In this document: piece after piece, positions 9,244 through 17,533 of the stretch
Layout: each line of letters opens with the position of its first letter
Numbering within the stretch: position 1 is the first letter of the stretch
NCBI GenBank assembly: GCA_026931725.1
Contig: JAIXLE010000059.1
Coordinates: 1 to 64,000 of the forward strand
Length of the DNA stretch: 64,000 nucleotides
Direction of reading: 5' to 3'
Origin: Bacteroidales bacterium
GTDB lineage: Bacteria; Planctomycetota; Planctomycetia; Gemmatales; Gemmataceae
Position numbers and translations under genes: made by a program
The notes under the pieces: generated by a model
Database searches by the model: none
Seen by the model: the letters and a program-made list of their open reading frames with translations, nothing else
Told to the model about the DNA's origin: nothing

Positions 9244-9547
9244 CTCGCCACGATGCGGATGGTGGATCATGGGTACGGGGAGGCATGATCAGACCCCCGT
9301 ATGCCAGTTCGTACCGATTGCCGCTGTAAGCGGTCACCGAATTTCCTCTCGTTCGCTCAAGATGCGGCGGTGACGGTCGAAATACTCGTCAATGCACTGT
9401 CCCAAAAATTGGTTGAGGTGAACCTATCCCTGGTGTGATGCGTCTGCCTCATCGAGAAGACTTCCGTGCAGATCATTGACTAAGCAAAAATCTGTCTGTA
9501 TTTTCGTGGAGAGCTTTACACAAAATCTCACTCGCAGGTGAATACGC
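9244..9547. other. Intergenic leader region of the Ter locus
   Basis: This 304-base gap has no credible gene. It holds two overlapping inverted repeats: GATCATG (9265-9271) with CATGATC (9284-9290), and TACGGGG (9274-9280) with CCCCGTA (9295-9301). The arms interleave, so only one hairpin can form at a time. A promoter-like element follows at 9476-9504. Confidence 0.5.
9476..9504 (+). promoter_or_regulatory. Sigma70-like promoter for the Ter operon
   Basis: TTGACT (9476-9481) and TATTTT (9499-9504) are separated by exactly 17 bases. This would start a transcript about 35 bases before the first terD ATG at 9548, which has an AGGTGA ribosome-binding site. It is the clearest promoter match I found in the window. 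Confidence 0.5.
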
Positions 9548-10102
9548 ATGGCGATTTCGCTTCAAAAAGGGCAGCGGGTCCAGATCGGTTTGACCCAGGC
9601 GGGTGTTGGTCTGGGTTGGGATCCGAACCTCGGTACGGGACAGGATTACGACTTGGACGCTTCCATCTTCCTGCTGGGGAGCAGAGGGAAGGTGCCTGCG
9701 GACGACTATTTCGTCTTCTACAACAACCCGGAATCGCCCGATCGAGCTGTCAGCAGTTCGGGGGATGACCGCACTGGCGGCAGTAGCGATGGCGATGACG
9801 AAACGCTGAACATTGACTTCAGCAAACTCGATCCCCGGATCACGGAAATGATCGTCGTCGTGACCATTCATGATGCCGTCGCCCGGAAACAGAATTTCGG
9901 GCAGGTACGGAACTCGTTCATCCGCATTTACAATGCCCAGACCACGGAAGAAATCTGCAAGTACGAACTGGATGAGGATTTCTCCATCGAAACCGCTATC
10001 GAGTTTGGCCGCTTCTACAAGAAAGACGGTGGTTGGCGGTTTGAAGCCGTCGGCAAAGGTTACCCCGGCGGCCTCGAATACTTCGTCAACAAGTACACGT
10101 GA
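9548..10102 (+). CDS. terD: TerD-family stress protein 1
   Basis: The 184-residue protein opens MAISLQKGQRVQIGL and carries the TerD signatures: DYDLDASIFLL near residue 38, DDYFVFYNN, and SGDDRTGGSSDGDDET, an acidic calcium-binding loop. It ends with the usual ICKYELDEDFS and GWRFEAVGKGYPGGLEYF. TerD proteins are cytosolic calcium-binding beta-sandwich proteins linked to tellurite, oxidative and phage stress. It is first in a one-direction run with a second TerD, VWA proteins, a phosphatase and a kinase. It lies 95 bases before the next terD. Confidence 0.95.
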   Translation: MAISLQKGQRVQIGLTQAGVGLGWDPNLGTGQDYDLDASIFLLGSRGKVPADDYFVFYNNPESPDRAVSSSGDDRTGGSSDGDDETLNIDFSKLDPRITEMIVVVTIHDAVARKQNFGQVRNSFIRIYNAQTTEEICKYELDEDFSIETAIEFGRFYKKDGGWRFEAVGKGYPGGLEYFVNKYT

Positions 10103-10197
10103 TCGCGTGGGCATCCCGATTTCACCCGCAGTTCCGCAATCGGGACGCATTGCGTTCCCTCTGTTTCCGTTGGCCATTACCGTTCCCGGAGTCGCTC

Positions 10198-10818
10198 ATG
10201 GCAATTTCGTTGGTTAAAGGTCAGACGATTGATCTGAGTAAAAAAGAGAATGACCTGACATCCCTGACGATCGGCCTCGGCTGGAAGACGAAGAAGAAAG
10301 GCTTTTTCGCGTCCCTGGCATCCAACACGGATTTCGACCTGGATGCCATCGCGTTCCTGCTCGACAAGAATGGCAAGGTCGCCAACACGGGTGATGACCG
10401 CCTCAACGGCAGTGATATTGTCTTCTACAACAACCAACGTCATCACACGGGGCACGTCTACAGTACGGGGGATAACCTCGTCGGCGGGGGCGGTGTTCAG
10501 GATGATGAACAGATCATCGTGAAGCTGGATTCCCTCGGGGCACAGTACGACAAAATTCTGTTCATGGTCTGCATCTATCAGGGCAAGCAAAAAGGTCAGA
10601 CCTTCGGCGACATCGAAAAAGCGTACATGCGCGCCGTCGATAACAAGGGGAACGAAATCGCTCGCTACGATCTGGCGGACGATGCCTCGTTTCAGAAGTT
10701 TCGCTCGGTCGTCTTTGGGGAAGTTTACCGTCACGGCGGCGGGTGGAAGTTCCGCGCACTCGGCGACGGCGACCCCACGGATTCCTTTGTCGAGATTCTC
10801 CGCCGTTACCTGTATTGA
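10198..10818 (+). CDS. terD: TerD-family stress protein 2
   Basis: This 206-residue protein is a diverged copy of the preceding gene, starting MAISLVKGQTIDLSKKEND. It keeps the TerD landmarks DFDLDAIAFLL, SDIVFYNNQ and a calcium-loop region (STGDNLVGGGGVQDDEQI), with a longer loop near residue 30 (KTKKKGFFASLASN). The C-terminus is GWKFRALGDGDPTDSFVE. The ATG at 10198 aligns with the first TerD; the open frame from 10099 has no TerD-like sequence before it. Eighteen bases separate it from the first VWA gene. Confidence 0.95.
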   Translation: MAISLVKGQTIDLSKKENDLTSLTIGLGWKTKKKGFFASLASNTDFDLDAIAFLLDKNGKVANTGDDRLNGSDIVFYNNQRHHTGHVYSTGDNLVGGGGVQDDEQIIVKLDSLGAQYDKILFMVCIYQGKQKGQTFGDIEKAYMRAVDNKGNEIARYDLADDASFQKFRSVVFGEVYRHGGGWKFRALGDGDPTDSFVEILRRYLY

Positions 10819-10835
10819 ACCGGAAAGGGATACTC

Positions 10836-11486
10836 ATGAGTCGTCGATTGCCGGTTTACTTGCTGCTGGATACGTCCGGTTCGATGCATGGAGAACCGAT
10901 CGAGCAGGTGAAAAATGGGGTCCAAACCCTCGTCGCGGCCCTGCGGCAAGACCCGCACGCCCTGGAAACCGCGTACCTGAGCATCATCACGTTCGATTCT
11001 CAGGCCAAACAGGTGGTGCCGTTGACCGATCTGGCATCGTTTCAGCTGCCCGGATTGAAAGCCAGCGGTTCCACGGCACTGGGTGATGCCCTGTCCCTGG
11101 TGGCGGATTGCCGACAACGGGAAGTCGTGAAAACGACCACCGAGGTCCGCGGCGACTGGAAACCGATGGTGTTCCTGATGTCGGACGGTGTCCCCGATTC
11201 CGGCTGGGAAAGTGGGCTCAATCGGTTCCGTCAGGAAAAATGGGGCGTCATCGTGGGCTGTGCCGTCGGCCAGCACGGTGATACGCAGGTACTCAGCCAG
11301 GTGGCCGGGCCAGAATCCGTCGTGATGCTCGAAACGGCCGATCCTGGTTCGATCTCGGCCTTCTTCAAATGGGTGTCCGCGTCGATTTCGGTCGGGAGCC
11401 AGAAAGTCGATTCGGGGCAGAAAGAGGTGAGCGGCTTGAGTGAGTTGCCACCGCCGCCGCCCGAAATTCAGGTTGTGGGAGTCTGA
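10836..11486 (+). CDS. VWA-domain protein (TerY-like) 1
   Basis: The 216 residues form a single von Willebrand factor A domain with a short proline tail. The metal site (MIDAS) is complete: LLLDTSGSM near residue 10, the threonine in SGSTALGDAL, and the aspartate in FLMSDGVPDSG. Similar VWA proteins (TerY) occur beside TerD and are thought to act with a phosphatase and kinase. The ATG at 10836 has GGAAAGGGA 6 bases upstream. The tail ends SELPPPPPEIQVVGV, like its neighbour, so the two probably arose by duplication. It lacks the C-terminal metal-binding domain seen in the third VWA gene. Confidence 0.9.
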   Translation: MSRRLPVYLLLDTSGSMHGEPIEQVKNGVQTLVAALRQDPHALETAYLSIITFDSQAKQVVPLTDLASFQLPGLKASGSTALGDALSLVADCRQREVVKTTTEVRGDWKPMVFLMSDGVPDSGWESGLNRFRQEKWGVIVGCAVGQHGDTQVLSQVAGPESVVMLETADPGSISAFFKWVSASISVGSQKVDSGQKEVSGLSELPPPPPEIQVVGV

Positions 11487-11490
11487 TTCC

Positions 11491-12126
11491 ATGCGTCGAT
11501 TACCGATTTACCTGTTGCTGGATACCTCCGGCTCCATGCGAGGCGAACCGATCGAATCGCTCAAGGTGGGCCTTCAGTCGATGGTGGCTTCCCTCCGTCA
11601 GGATCCGCACGCCCTCGATTCGGTCTTTTTGTCCGTCATCACGTTTGACCGTGAGGTGAACGTGCTGGTGCCGCTGACGGCACTCGAAGAATTCCAGGTG
11701 CCCGTGTTGCAAACCCCGGATTCCGGGCCAACACACCTGGGCATGGCTCTGGAAGAACTCTGCCAACGGGTCGATCGGGAAGTCACCAAGACCACACCCC
11801 AAGCCAAGGGCGACTGGAAACCGATGCTGTTCGTCATGACCGATGGCAGCCCCTCGGACAAACAGAAGTACAAGGAAATGATCCCCGAGGTGCGGAAACG
11901 GAACTTCGCCACGATCATCGGTTGTGCCGCTGGCAACAAGGCGAAGACGGAAGACCTGAAACCGCTCGCCGATCGCGTGGTCAGCCTGGATACGATGGAC
12001 AGTGCCACGTTCTCGGGCTTCTTCAAATGGGTTTCCGATACCGTCAGCGTGGGTAGCACCAGCATGGGGGCAACCGCAACCCCGGCTTTGCCTCCGCCCC
12101 CCCACGAAGTCAACATTGTCGTCTAA
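11491..12126 (+). CDS. VWA-domain protein (TerY-like) 2
   Basis: This 211-residue protein is close to the preceding VWA: MRRLPIYLLLDTSGSMRGEP, with the threonine in GPTHLGMAL and the aspartate in FVMTDGSPSDK completing the MIDAS site. It ends in the same style (ALPPPPHEVNIVV). It starts only 4 bases after the previous stop, so the two are surely co-transcribed and probably translationally coupled. A longer frame from 11440 overlaps the previous gene and adds nothing VWA-like. The pair may form hetero-oligomers, which is inference only. Confidence 0.9.
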   Translation: MRRLPIYLLLDTSGSMRGEPIESLKVGLQSMVASLRQDPHALDSVFLSVITFDREVNVLVPLTALEEFQVPVLQTPDSGPTHLGMALEELCQRVDREVTKTTPQAKGDWKPMLFVMTDGSPSDKQKYKEMIPEVRKRNFATIIGCAAGNKAKTEDLKPLADRVVSLDTMDSATFSGFFKWVSDTVSVGSTSMGATATPALPPPPHEVNIVV

Positions 12127-12150
12127 CCTCCTGGATCCCGGATGATTCCC

Positions 12151-13971
12151 ATGAATACGCCCGATGCTGAATCTCCCAACCCCGCACCGAACACGCCGGA
12201 ACCGTTCTTCATACAGGATCAAGAATCCGCGGACACATCGAAGTTGGATGCCTTTTTTCCAGATCCATTGCAAAATCAACAGGACACATGCAAGTTTGAA
12301 TTTGAGATCGATAAGCCACCAGAAGAACTGAAACCCGCTCCAGAATGCCCCTCCCCATCCGCCACGCGGTCGACACCGATGGTGGCAACGGTGGCCGTTC
12401 CGACCGCGTGTTCGCCGACAGTTCCCCAAGAGACATCCCCTCCGTTGCCGTCCACGGCCTCTGTTGAGCCAGTCGTTCCGCTGACTCCGGTTGCCCCAGG
12501 TCCGGCAACCGCTGCCGTTCCAACGACTCCGACCGCCGCCCCGCCACCGTATCTGCTACCCCCGTTGCCGCCCATCGCTCCGGCGGTTCCGGCCCCTTCG
12601 GTGGCTCCCACGGTTTCCCCCCCTCCGGTTCCTAATTCTTCACGAAGTGGGACGAACCACCTCAAACCGTCGCCGACCCCCACGGTGACGACACGGGCAC
12701 CCCAGCCGCTGGAATTGCGGTTGCAGTTACAACTGCCTAACGGTAGCGTCGGTAAACCTTACGATGCTCAAAGAACCCTCGAACTGACGCTCGGAGCATC
12801 CCGCCCACGCGGGACGTTCCAACGGATCGAAGGTCTGACGGCGATCGGATTGCGGGCGGACATTCAAGCGGATCGCGTCCACATCACCGGGACACCCACC
12901 CAAGCGGGCGATCACACGATTCAGGTGTATTATTCCGCCCAACTGCCAGTCAACGCGGCCAGCAGCGGGCACGCACCCCATCAGTTAGCGATTCCCACGG
13001 TGGTCGAACGGATCACGCTGACGGTGAACCCCGATCCGCGTTCGTTGTGGAAAGAAGTGGAACCCACGGTTGGGCAACCGTTCGTCAAGCCGCACCTGCT
13101 GCACCGCCAGCTTGCCGGGCCGGTGGTGGCGGTGGGGGCGAGCCGCCGTGGCCGGTCGCACGCGCATGATGGGAAGTTCCGCGAAGATGATTTCCGGTTC
13201 GATCAGGTCCAGGATTGGCACTGCGTCGTGGTGGCCGATGGGGCGGGTTCCGCGTCATTTTCCCGCCGGGGTTCCGAATTGGCTTGCGAGACGGTCTGTC
13301 AGCAGTTCCGCCAACGCATCCCGCAATACTTGGATTCCAACTTCGATCGCATGGTGGCGGAGTACCAGACCACGGGCGGAAAATCGCAGATCCCCACGGC
13401 CCTCTATCATGTTCTCGGTGGTGCCGCGCACGCCGCCTACAAGACCCTCGAAAAGGAAGCCGCCAGCCACGGATCCTCCATCAAAGATTTTGCGACAACT
13501 TTGAATGCCACGATCTTGAAGTCTTACGATTTCGGTTACTTCGCCGCGACCTTTGCCGTGGGTGATGGCGGGGTGGCGGCTTTCCGTGCCCAGGGCGGAA
13601 CCAAGATTCTCAACACCGCCGATAGTGGCGAGTATGCCGGGCAAACGCGGTTCCTCACGATGGCGGACATCTGGTCGGACCCCAACGCCATCAGTGCGCG
13701 GATTCAATTCACCCTGGTTCCCGATCTGACCGCGATCATCGCCATGACTGATGGCGTGTCGGACCCGAAATTCTCGACAGACAAGAACTTTGCGGACCCC
13801 GCGAAATGGGCGGAACTCTGGGCCGACCTGGGGAGCCGCGTCACGCTGACCCGCACCAACACACACGCCAGCGAAGAATTGCTCGGCTGGCTCGATTTCT
13901 GGTCCACCGGCAACCACGACGACCGCACCATTGCGATTCTGTTGCCTTCGGAACCTTCCACCACCCGCTAA
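12151..13971 (+). CDS. PP2C-type protein phosphatase with Pro-rich and Ig-like N-terminal regions
   Basis: The 606-residue protein has three parts. Residues about 1-185 are Pro/Thr/Ala rich and look disordered. Residues about 190-295 resemble a putative-Ig (He_PIG) fold: LPNGSVGKPYD, then VHITGTPTQAGDHTIQVYY. Residues about 325-600 are a PP2C/PPM phosphatase with its metal aspartates: SHAHDGKFREDDF, VVVADGAGSASFS, ATFAVGDGGVAAF, AIIAMTDGVSD and NHDDRTIAI. It most likely dephosphorylates targets of the kinase encoded next, 32 bases downstream. The ATG at 12151 is preferred over 12142 because a GGA lies at better spacing and the neighbouring genes share the 'GATTCCC-ATG' arrangement; the choice changes three residues. 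Confidence 0.88.
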   Translation: MNTPDAESPNPAPNTPEPFFIQDQESADTSKLDAFFPDPLQNQQDTCKFEFEIDKPPEELKPAPECPSPSATRSTPMVATVAVPTACSPTVPQETSPPLPSTASVEPVVPLTPVAPGPATAAVPTTPTAAPPPYLLPPLPPIAPAVPAPSVAPTVSPPPVPNSSRSGTNHLKPSPTPTVTTRAPQPLELRLQLQLPNGSVGKPYDAQRTLELTLGASRPRGTFQRIEGLTAIGLRADIQADRVHITGTPTQAGDHTIQVYYSAQLPVNAASSGHAPHQLAIPTVVERITLTVNPDPRSLWKEVEPTVGQPFVKPHLLHRQLAGPVVAVGASRRGRSHAHDGKFREDDFRFDQVQDWHCVVVADGAGSASFSRRGSELACETVCQQFRQRIPQYLDSNFDRMVAEYQTTGGKSQIPTALYHVLGGAAHAAYKTLEKEAASHGSSIKDFATTLNATILKSYDFGYFAATFAVGDGGVAAFRAQGGTKILNTADSGEYAGQTRFLTMADIWSDPNAISARIQFTLVPDLTAIIAMTDGVSDPKFSTDKNFADPAKWAELWADLGSRVTLTRTNTHASEELLGWLDFWSTGNHDDRTIAILLPSEPSTTR

Positions 13972-14003
13972 CACACCGGGCGCACACGTTCGGAGTCTCC
14001 CGC

Positions 14004-15500
14004 ATGGCCACGATCAACCTCACCGCGAAAGACGGCTCCCCCGTGAGCTTCGTCGATGAAATCATCGGTTCCGGCGGCATGAAGGATGTCTACTTCTCGC
14101 CGGATCGGTCGTATGTTGTGGCATTCTTCCGTGATCCGCAAGATGCCAATGCCCGCGATCGCCTGGACAACATCGTGAGCACCTACCGTCAGCGGATCTT
14201 CGATCAGCCGGGCGGCGAATACTGGAAAGAACTGTTCTGCTGGCCCACCAAAATTGTCGAACACGCGGGGAAACTCGGCATCGTGGCCCCCACTTATGCC
14301 AAGCACTTCTTCTTCGCCCACGGCTCCAAAAACAACGACATGCTGCAAATCAAGGGGAAGGAAAAGCAAGGCAAGTGGTTCGCGGCGGCGAAACTCCGCT
14401 CCAAGTTCCTCCACCCGCAAGAACTCGGCGATTGGCGGATGCACCTGACGACCTGCATCAAAATTTGCCGAGCCGTGCGGCGAATGCACGCGGCCGGGTT
14501 GGCGCACTCCGACTTGTCGTACAAGAATGTCTTGATTGATCCGGTCGGCGGCAACGCCTGCATCATCGACATCGACGGTCTGGTTGTGCCGGGAAAATAC
14601 CCGCCCGATGTGGTGGGAACCGCGGACTTCATCGCGCCGGAAGTCATGGCCACGCTGACCCTGCCCAAAGGAGCCCCGAACCGCGCGTTGCCCCGTATCG
14701 AAACCGACCGCCACGCTCTCGCGGTCCTGGTGTACATGTACCTGCTGTACCGGCACCCCTTACGCGGCGGCAAGATTCACGATACCAACGACCCGCAAAA
14801 GGATGAAGAACTGGGCATGGGTCCGAAAGCTCTGTTTATCGAACACCCCAGCGATGCGTCGAACCGCCCCCGTGTGGCGAACCTCCAACCCAGCGAACTG
14901 CCCTGGGGGGATGTCACCAAACGCCCCTACTCCATCGTTGGGCCGTACCTGCGTGACATCTTCAATCGCGCATTCATTGATGGTTTGCACGATCCGAACA
15001 AACGCCCCACCGCGAACGACTGGGAACTGGCTCTGGTCAAAACCGTCGATCTGATCCAGCCGTGCGCCAATCCCAATTGCGAGCAGAAATGGTACGTCTT
15101 CGACAATAGCACGAAACCGGCCTGCCCGTTCTGTAGCACGCCCTACTCGGGGGAATTGCCGGTCATCAACCTGTACTCCTCGCGGGGCAAGGGGAAATTC
15201 CTGCCGGATAATCACCGCCTGATGGTGTATACGAACCAATACCTGTACCCCTGGCACGTCAACCGCACCATCTTCCCGAATGAGAAACTCAGTGAGGAGC
15301 AACGGAAACCCGTCGGGTATTTTGTCCTGCACAACGGGAAATGGGTACTCGTCAACCAGCGTTTGCCCGCTCTGAAAGACGTTACTCAGAACAAAGAGAT
15401 TCCGATCAACACGATGGTCGAACTGGTCGATGGCCAGCAACTGCTACTCTCGCCGGAAGACGGTGGCCGCCTGCTCCAGATTCAAATGGTCAAAGCATGA
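14004..15500 (+). CDS. Atypical protein kinase of the TerY-phosphatase-kinase triad
   Basis: The 498-residue protein has a kinase-like domain over residues about 10-330. There is a glycine loop (EIIGSGGMKDVYF), a catalytic loop HSDLSYKNVLI with D and N in place, a metal motif DIDG in place of DFG, and an APE-like APEV. The usual VAxK lysine position reads VVAFFRD, with no lysine, so ATP anchoring must differ or another residue serves. Residues about 355-385 form a zinc ribbon (CANPNCEQKW, then CPFC). The final about 110 residues look like a small beta domain. It sits between the PP2C phosphatase and a TerY-type VWA gene, the gene triad known from Ter systems. Confidence 0.85.
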   Translation: MATINLTAKDGSPVSFVDEIIGSGGMKDVYFSPDRSYVVAFFRDPQDANARDRLDNIVSTYRQRIFDQPGGEYWKELFCWPTKIVEHAGKLGIVAPTYAKHFFFAHGSKNNDMLQIKGKEKQGKWFAAAKLRSKFLHPQELGDWRMHLTTCIKICRAVRRMHAAGLAHSDLSYKNVLIDPVGGNACIIDIDGLVVPGKYPPDVVGTADFIAPEVMATLTLPKGAPNRALPRIETDRHALAVLVYMYLLYRHPLRGGKIHDTNDPQKDEELGMGPKALFIEHPSDASNRPRVANLQPSELPWGDVTKRPYSIVGPYLRDIFNRAFIDGLHDPNKRPTANDWELALVKTVDLIQPCANPNCEQKWYVFDNSTKPACPFCSTPYSGELPVINLYSSRGKGKFLPDNHRLMVYTNQYLYPWHVNRTIFPNEKLSEEQRKPVGYFVLHNGKWVLVNQRLPALKDVTQNKEIPINTMVELVDGQQLLLSPEDGGRLLQIQMVKA

Positions 15501-15521
15501 TCTTCTTCCCCAGGTGATCCC

Positions 15522-16550
15522 ATGAGTCAGCGCCGTTTGCCCGTGTATCTGATCCTGGATTGTTCGGAATCCATGATCGGTGAGTCCATTGCATCCGTGC
15601 AAAAGGGGGTCGATCTGCTATTGCGGCAGTTGCGTTCCGATCCGCACGCCTTGGAGACAGCCTACGTTAGCGTCATCACCTTCCACGCCACCGCGCAACA
15701 GGTTGTGCCGCTCTCGGAACTGACCGAAGTCCAGGCACCTCGGCTGGAGGTCCGCCCCGGAACATCGCTGGGGGCAGCGTTCAAACTGCTGCGCGATTGT
15801 ATCCATCGGGAAGTCCGTAAAACGACCACAGCCCAAAAGGGAGACTATCGACCAATCGTATTCCTGCTCACGGACGGTCAGCCCACGGATGACTGGGCCG
15901 CGGTTAAGAAGGCGATCGGTCAGGTGACGAACCCACGCATCGCCAACATGTACGCCATCGGTTGCGGGGATGATGTCGATTTCACGATGTTGCACGAAGC
16001 CTGTGATGCGGTGTTCCGCCTGGATGAAATGACCCCGGAGAAGCTGAAGAAACTCTTTATCTGGCTATCGGCCTCCGTGCAGAGTGCCAGTGTGGCGGCA
16101 GGGGGCAGCGGCGGCGACAAAGCGGGCGGTGTCGATCTGACGAAGAAACCCGCCGAGGTTGAACAGGTCACACCGGGGATGTACCACCACGACGGGACAC
16201 CCCGCCAAGTGTTCCTGAAGAGTTATTGCAGCCAGAAACGGCGACCGTTCCTGATCCGGTATCGCTACCTCGACGATGAAGAGTACTACGTGGCAACGGC
16301 TGTGTATCCTTTGGAATCATTCGTCGATTCCGGGGTGAAATTTGAGGTGCCGCCGATCAACTCGTCGATGCTGATGGGGGTGCCACCTTGCCCGTACTGC
16401 GGGAACGAGTCCGGCGGCGTGTGCGGTTGCGGCGGAATCATGTGTGCCCCCAGCCAGTTACCCGCAACTGTCCGTTGCCCGCATTGCTTACAGTCCGTCG
16501 AAATGGCGGAAAGCGATGGCGACTTCACGATCAATCAGTCTGCCGGGTAA
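15522..16550 (+). CDS. terY: TerY-like VWA protein with C-terminal metal-binding domain
   Basis: Residues 1-190 are a VWA domain with the MIDAS motif DCSESM, a threonine in PGTSLGAAF and an aspartate in FLLTDGQPTDD. Residues about 225-335 match the TerY-C type metal-binding extension: YCSQKRRPFLIRYRY and then cysteine clusters PPCPYCGNESGGVCGCGGI and VRCPHCLQ. This arrangement separates it from the two shorter VWA genes upstream and makes it the best TerY candidate. It lies 21 bases after the kinase gene, so the two are probably co-expressed. Confidence 0.9.
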   Translation: MSQRRLPVYLILDCSESMIGESIASVQKGVDLLLRQLRSDPHALETAYVSVITFHATAQQVVPLSELTEVQAPRLEVRPGTSLGAAFKLLRDCIHREVRKTTTAQKGDYRPIVFLLTDGQPTDDWAAVKKAIGQVTNPRIANMYAIGCGDDVDFTMLHEACDAVFRLDEMTPEKLKKLFIWLSASVQSASVAAGGSGGDKAGGVDLTKKPAEVEQVTPGMYHHDGTPRQVFLKSYCSQKRRPFLIRYRYLDDEEYYVATAVYPLESFVDSGVKFEVPPINSSMLMGVPPCPYCGNESGGVCGCGGIMCAPSQLPATVRCPHCLQSVEMAESDGDFTINQSAG

Positions 16551-16579
16551 GCCTTGGTTCGGCGAAGAGAGGGGGATGG

Positions 16580-16933
16580 ATGGAGCGGGCCGGGAAGGTC
16601 ATTCGGCAGATCGCCTTGGTAACCGCTGGCGCTACGATATGCGGGGTGTGCTGCTGGCTGCCACTGGCCGGCTTTGACCCGTACGCCACACTGGGTGCCA
16701 TGGAGGCCGCCCGGTGCCACGCCCGCGCCGAAGGGTATCCGGTCCTGGACGGCGGAACGGCGGAGTACGTCACCGAGCCGGATCGACTGGGGGGGTGCGT
16801 GGTCCTGGTGGAACTTCCGCTGTTGGCTGAGGGCAATGACGGGCGATCCGTGGTAGCCGTGGTCCGGCGGTCCTCGGCGTTGGTGGACTGGCAGGTCACC
16901 AAGTTATCCATCCGCGATCACTCAATCCGGTAG
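16580..16933 (+). CDS. Small membrane-anchored hypothetical protein
   Basis: This 117-residue protein begins MERAGKVIRQIALVTAG and has one hydrophobic segment (about residues 10-30), so it is anchored or secreted. The rest is a small soluble part with a strand-rich pattern (GGCVVLVELPLL, RSVVAVVRRSSALVDW). An AGAGGGGG ribosome-binding site lies 4 bases upstream of the ATG. It follows terY by 29 bases on the same strand and may be the last gene of the Ter operon. I do not recognise the family. Confidence 0.6.
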   Translation: MERAGKVIRQIALVTAGATICGVCCWLPLAGFDPYATLGAMEAARCHARAEGYPVLDGGTAEYVTEPDRLGGCVVLVELPLLAEGNDGRSVVAVVRRSSALVDWQVTKLSIRDHSIR

Positions 16934-17038
16934 CGGATCGGAACCGGCGCGGCGGTGCCGAACTAGGCGCTGCAAGTGACCGCTGTACAATAATTTCTGT
17001 TCTAGATGAGGGAGCGATTGTCACGCCGGGAGGTCGCC

Positions 17039-17254
17039 ATGAACCAGCAGGTTTCCTTTGCTGATGTCCTCGATGCCGTTGAGGGGCTGGATGTGAACGC
17101 GCAGACCGAACTGATCGCGGTCTTGACCCGCCGTCTCGCGGAACGCGGTCGGCAGCGTGTGGCCGACACGGTAGAAGAGGCTCGGCGTGAGTTCGCCGCT
17201 GGCCAGTGCCAGCCCATGACGGCGACGGAGTTGCTGCGTGAGGCTCAATTATGA
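17039..17254 (+). CDS. Antitoxin-like protein of a RelE/ParE-type module
   Basis: This 71-residue protein (MNQQVSFADVLDAVEGLDV) is mostly helical with a charged C-terminal half, as in small antitoxins. GGGAGG lies 5 bases before the ATG. Its TGA overlaps the ATG of the following toxin remnant (ATGA at 17251), the classic coupling of such modules. The family is not certain from sequence alone; the call rests mainly on size and position. The antitoxin frame is intact while the toxin is not. Confidence 0.6.
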   Translation: MNQQVSFADVLDAVEGLDVNAQTELIAVLTRRLAERGRQRVADTVEEARREFAAGQCQPMTATELLREAQL

Positions 17255-17533
17255 GGCGTGTGCTACTGCGCTCGCCAGCCTTCGGACGTGACCTGAAGCG
17301 GTAGCTAAAGTCGCACGCCGACGCGGCAGGTGAAATCATGGCCAAATTGGAGCAACTTTCGGCCGATGCCTCCGAGCCAGCCTTATGTGCCCACAAGTTG
17401 CGTGGACCGCTGGCTGGTTGTTGGGCGTGCAGTGCCGGATATGATTTGCGTGTGGTTTTTTGAGTATACCCAGCACGAAGGGGAGGAGGCTATTCTCTTG
17501 CTGGCCTTGGGAATTCACGATGAGGTCTACTGA
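17251..17533 (+). pseudogene. RelE/ParE-type toxin remnant (one stop and one frameshift)
   Basis: From ATG 17251 the frame reads MRRVLLRSPAFGRDLKR and hits TAG at 17302. Past that stop the same frame continues LKSHADAAGEIMAKLEQL and CSAGYDLRVVF, then a run of six T (17456-17461) shifts the frame. One base fewer gives EYTQHEGEEAILLLALGIHD up to the stop at 17533. The rebuilt 93-residue protein has the size and core of a RelE/ParE ribonuclease-fold toxin (a basic helix, then GYDLRVVFEY and a LLALGIHDEVY end). Two independent lesions, one a substitution, make real decay more likely than sequencing error. Confidence 0.75.

Noticed and set aside
14004-14100. Possibility that the triad kinase is a lipopolysaccharide-type or aminoglycoside kinase
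   Set aside because: The HSDLSYKN loop, APE-like motif and gene neighbours (PP2C and TerY) fit a Ter-triad protein kinase better.
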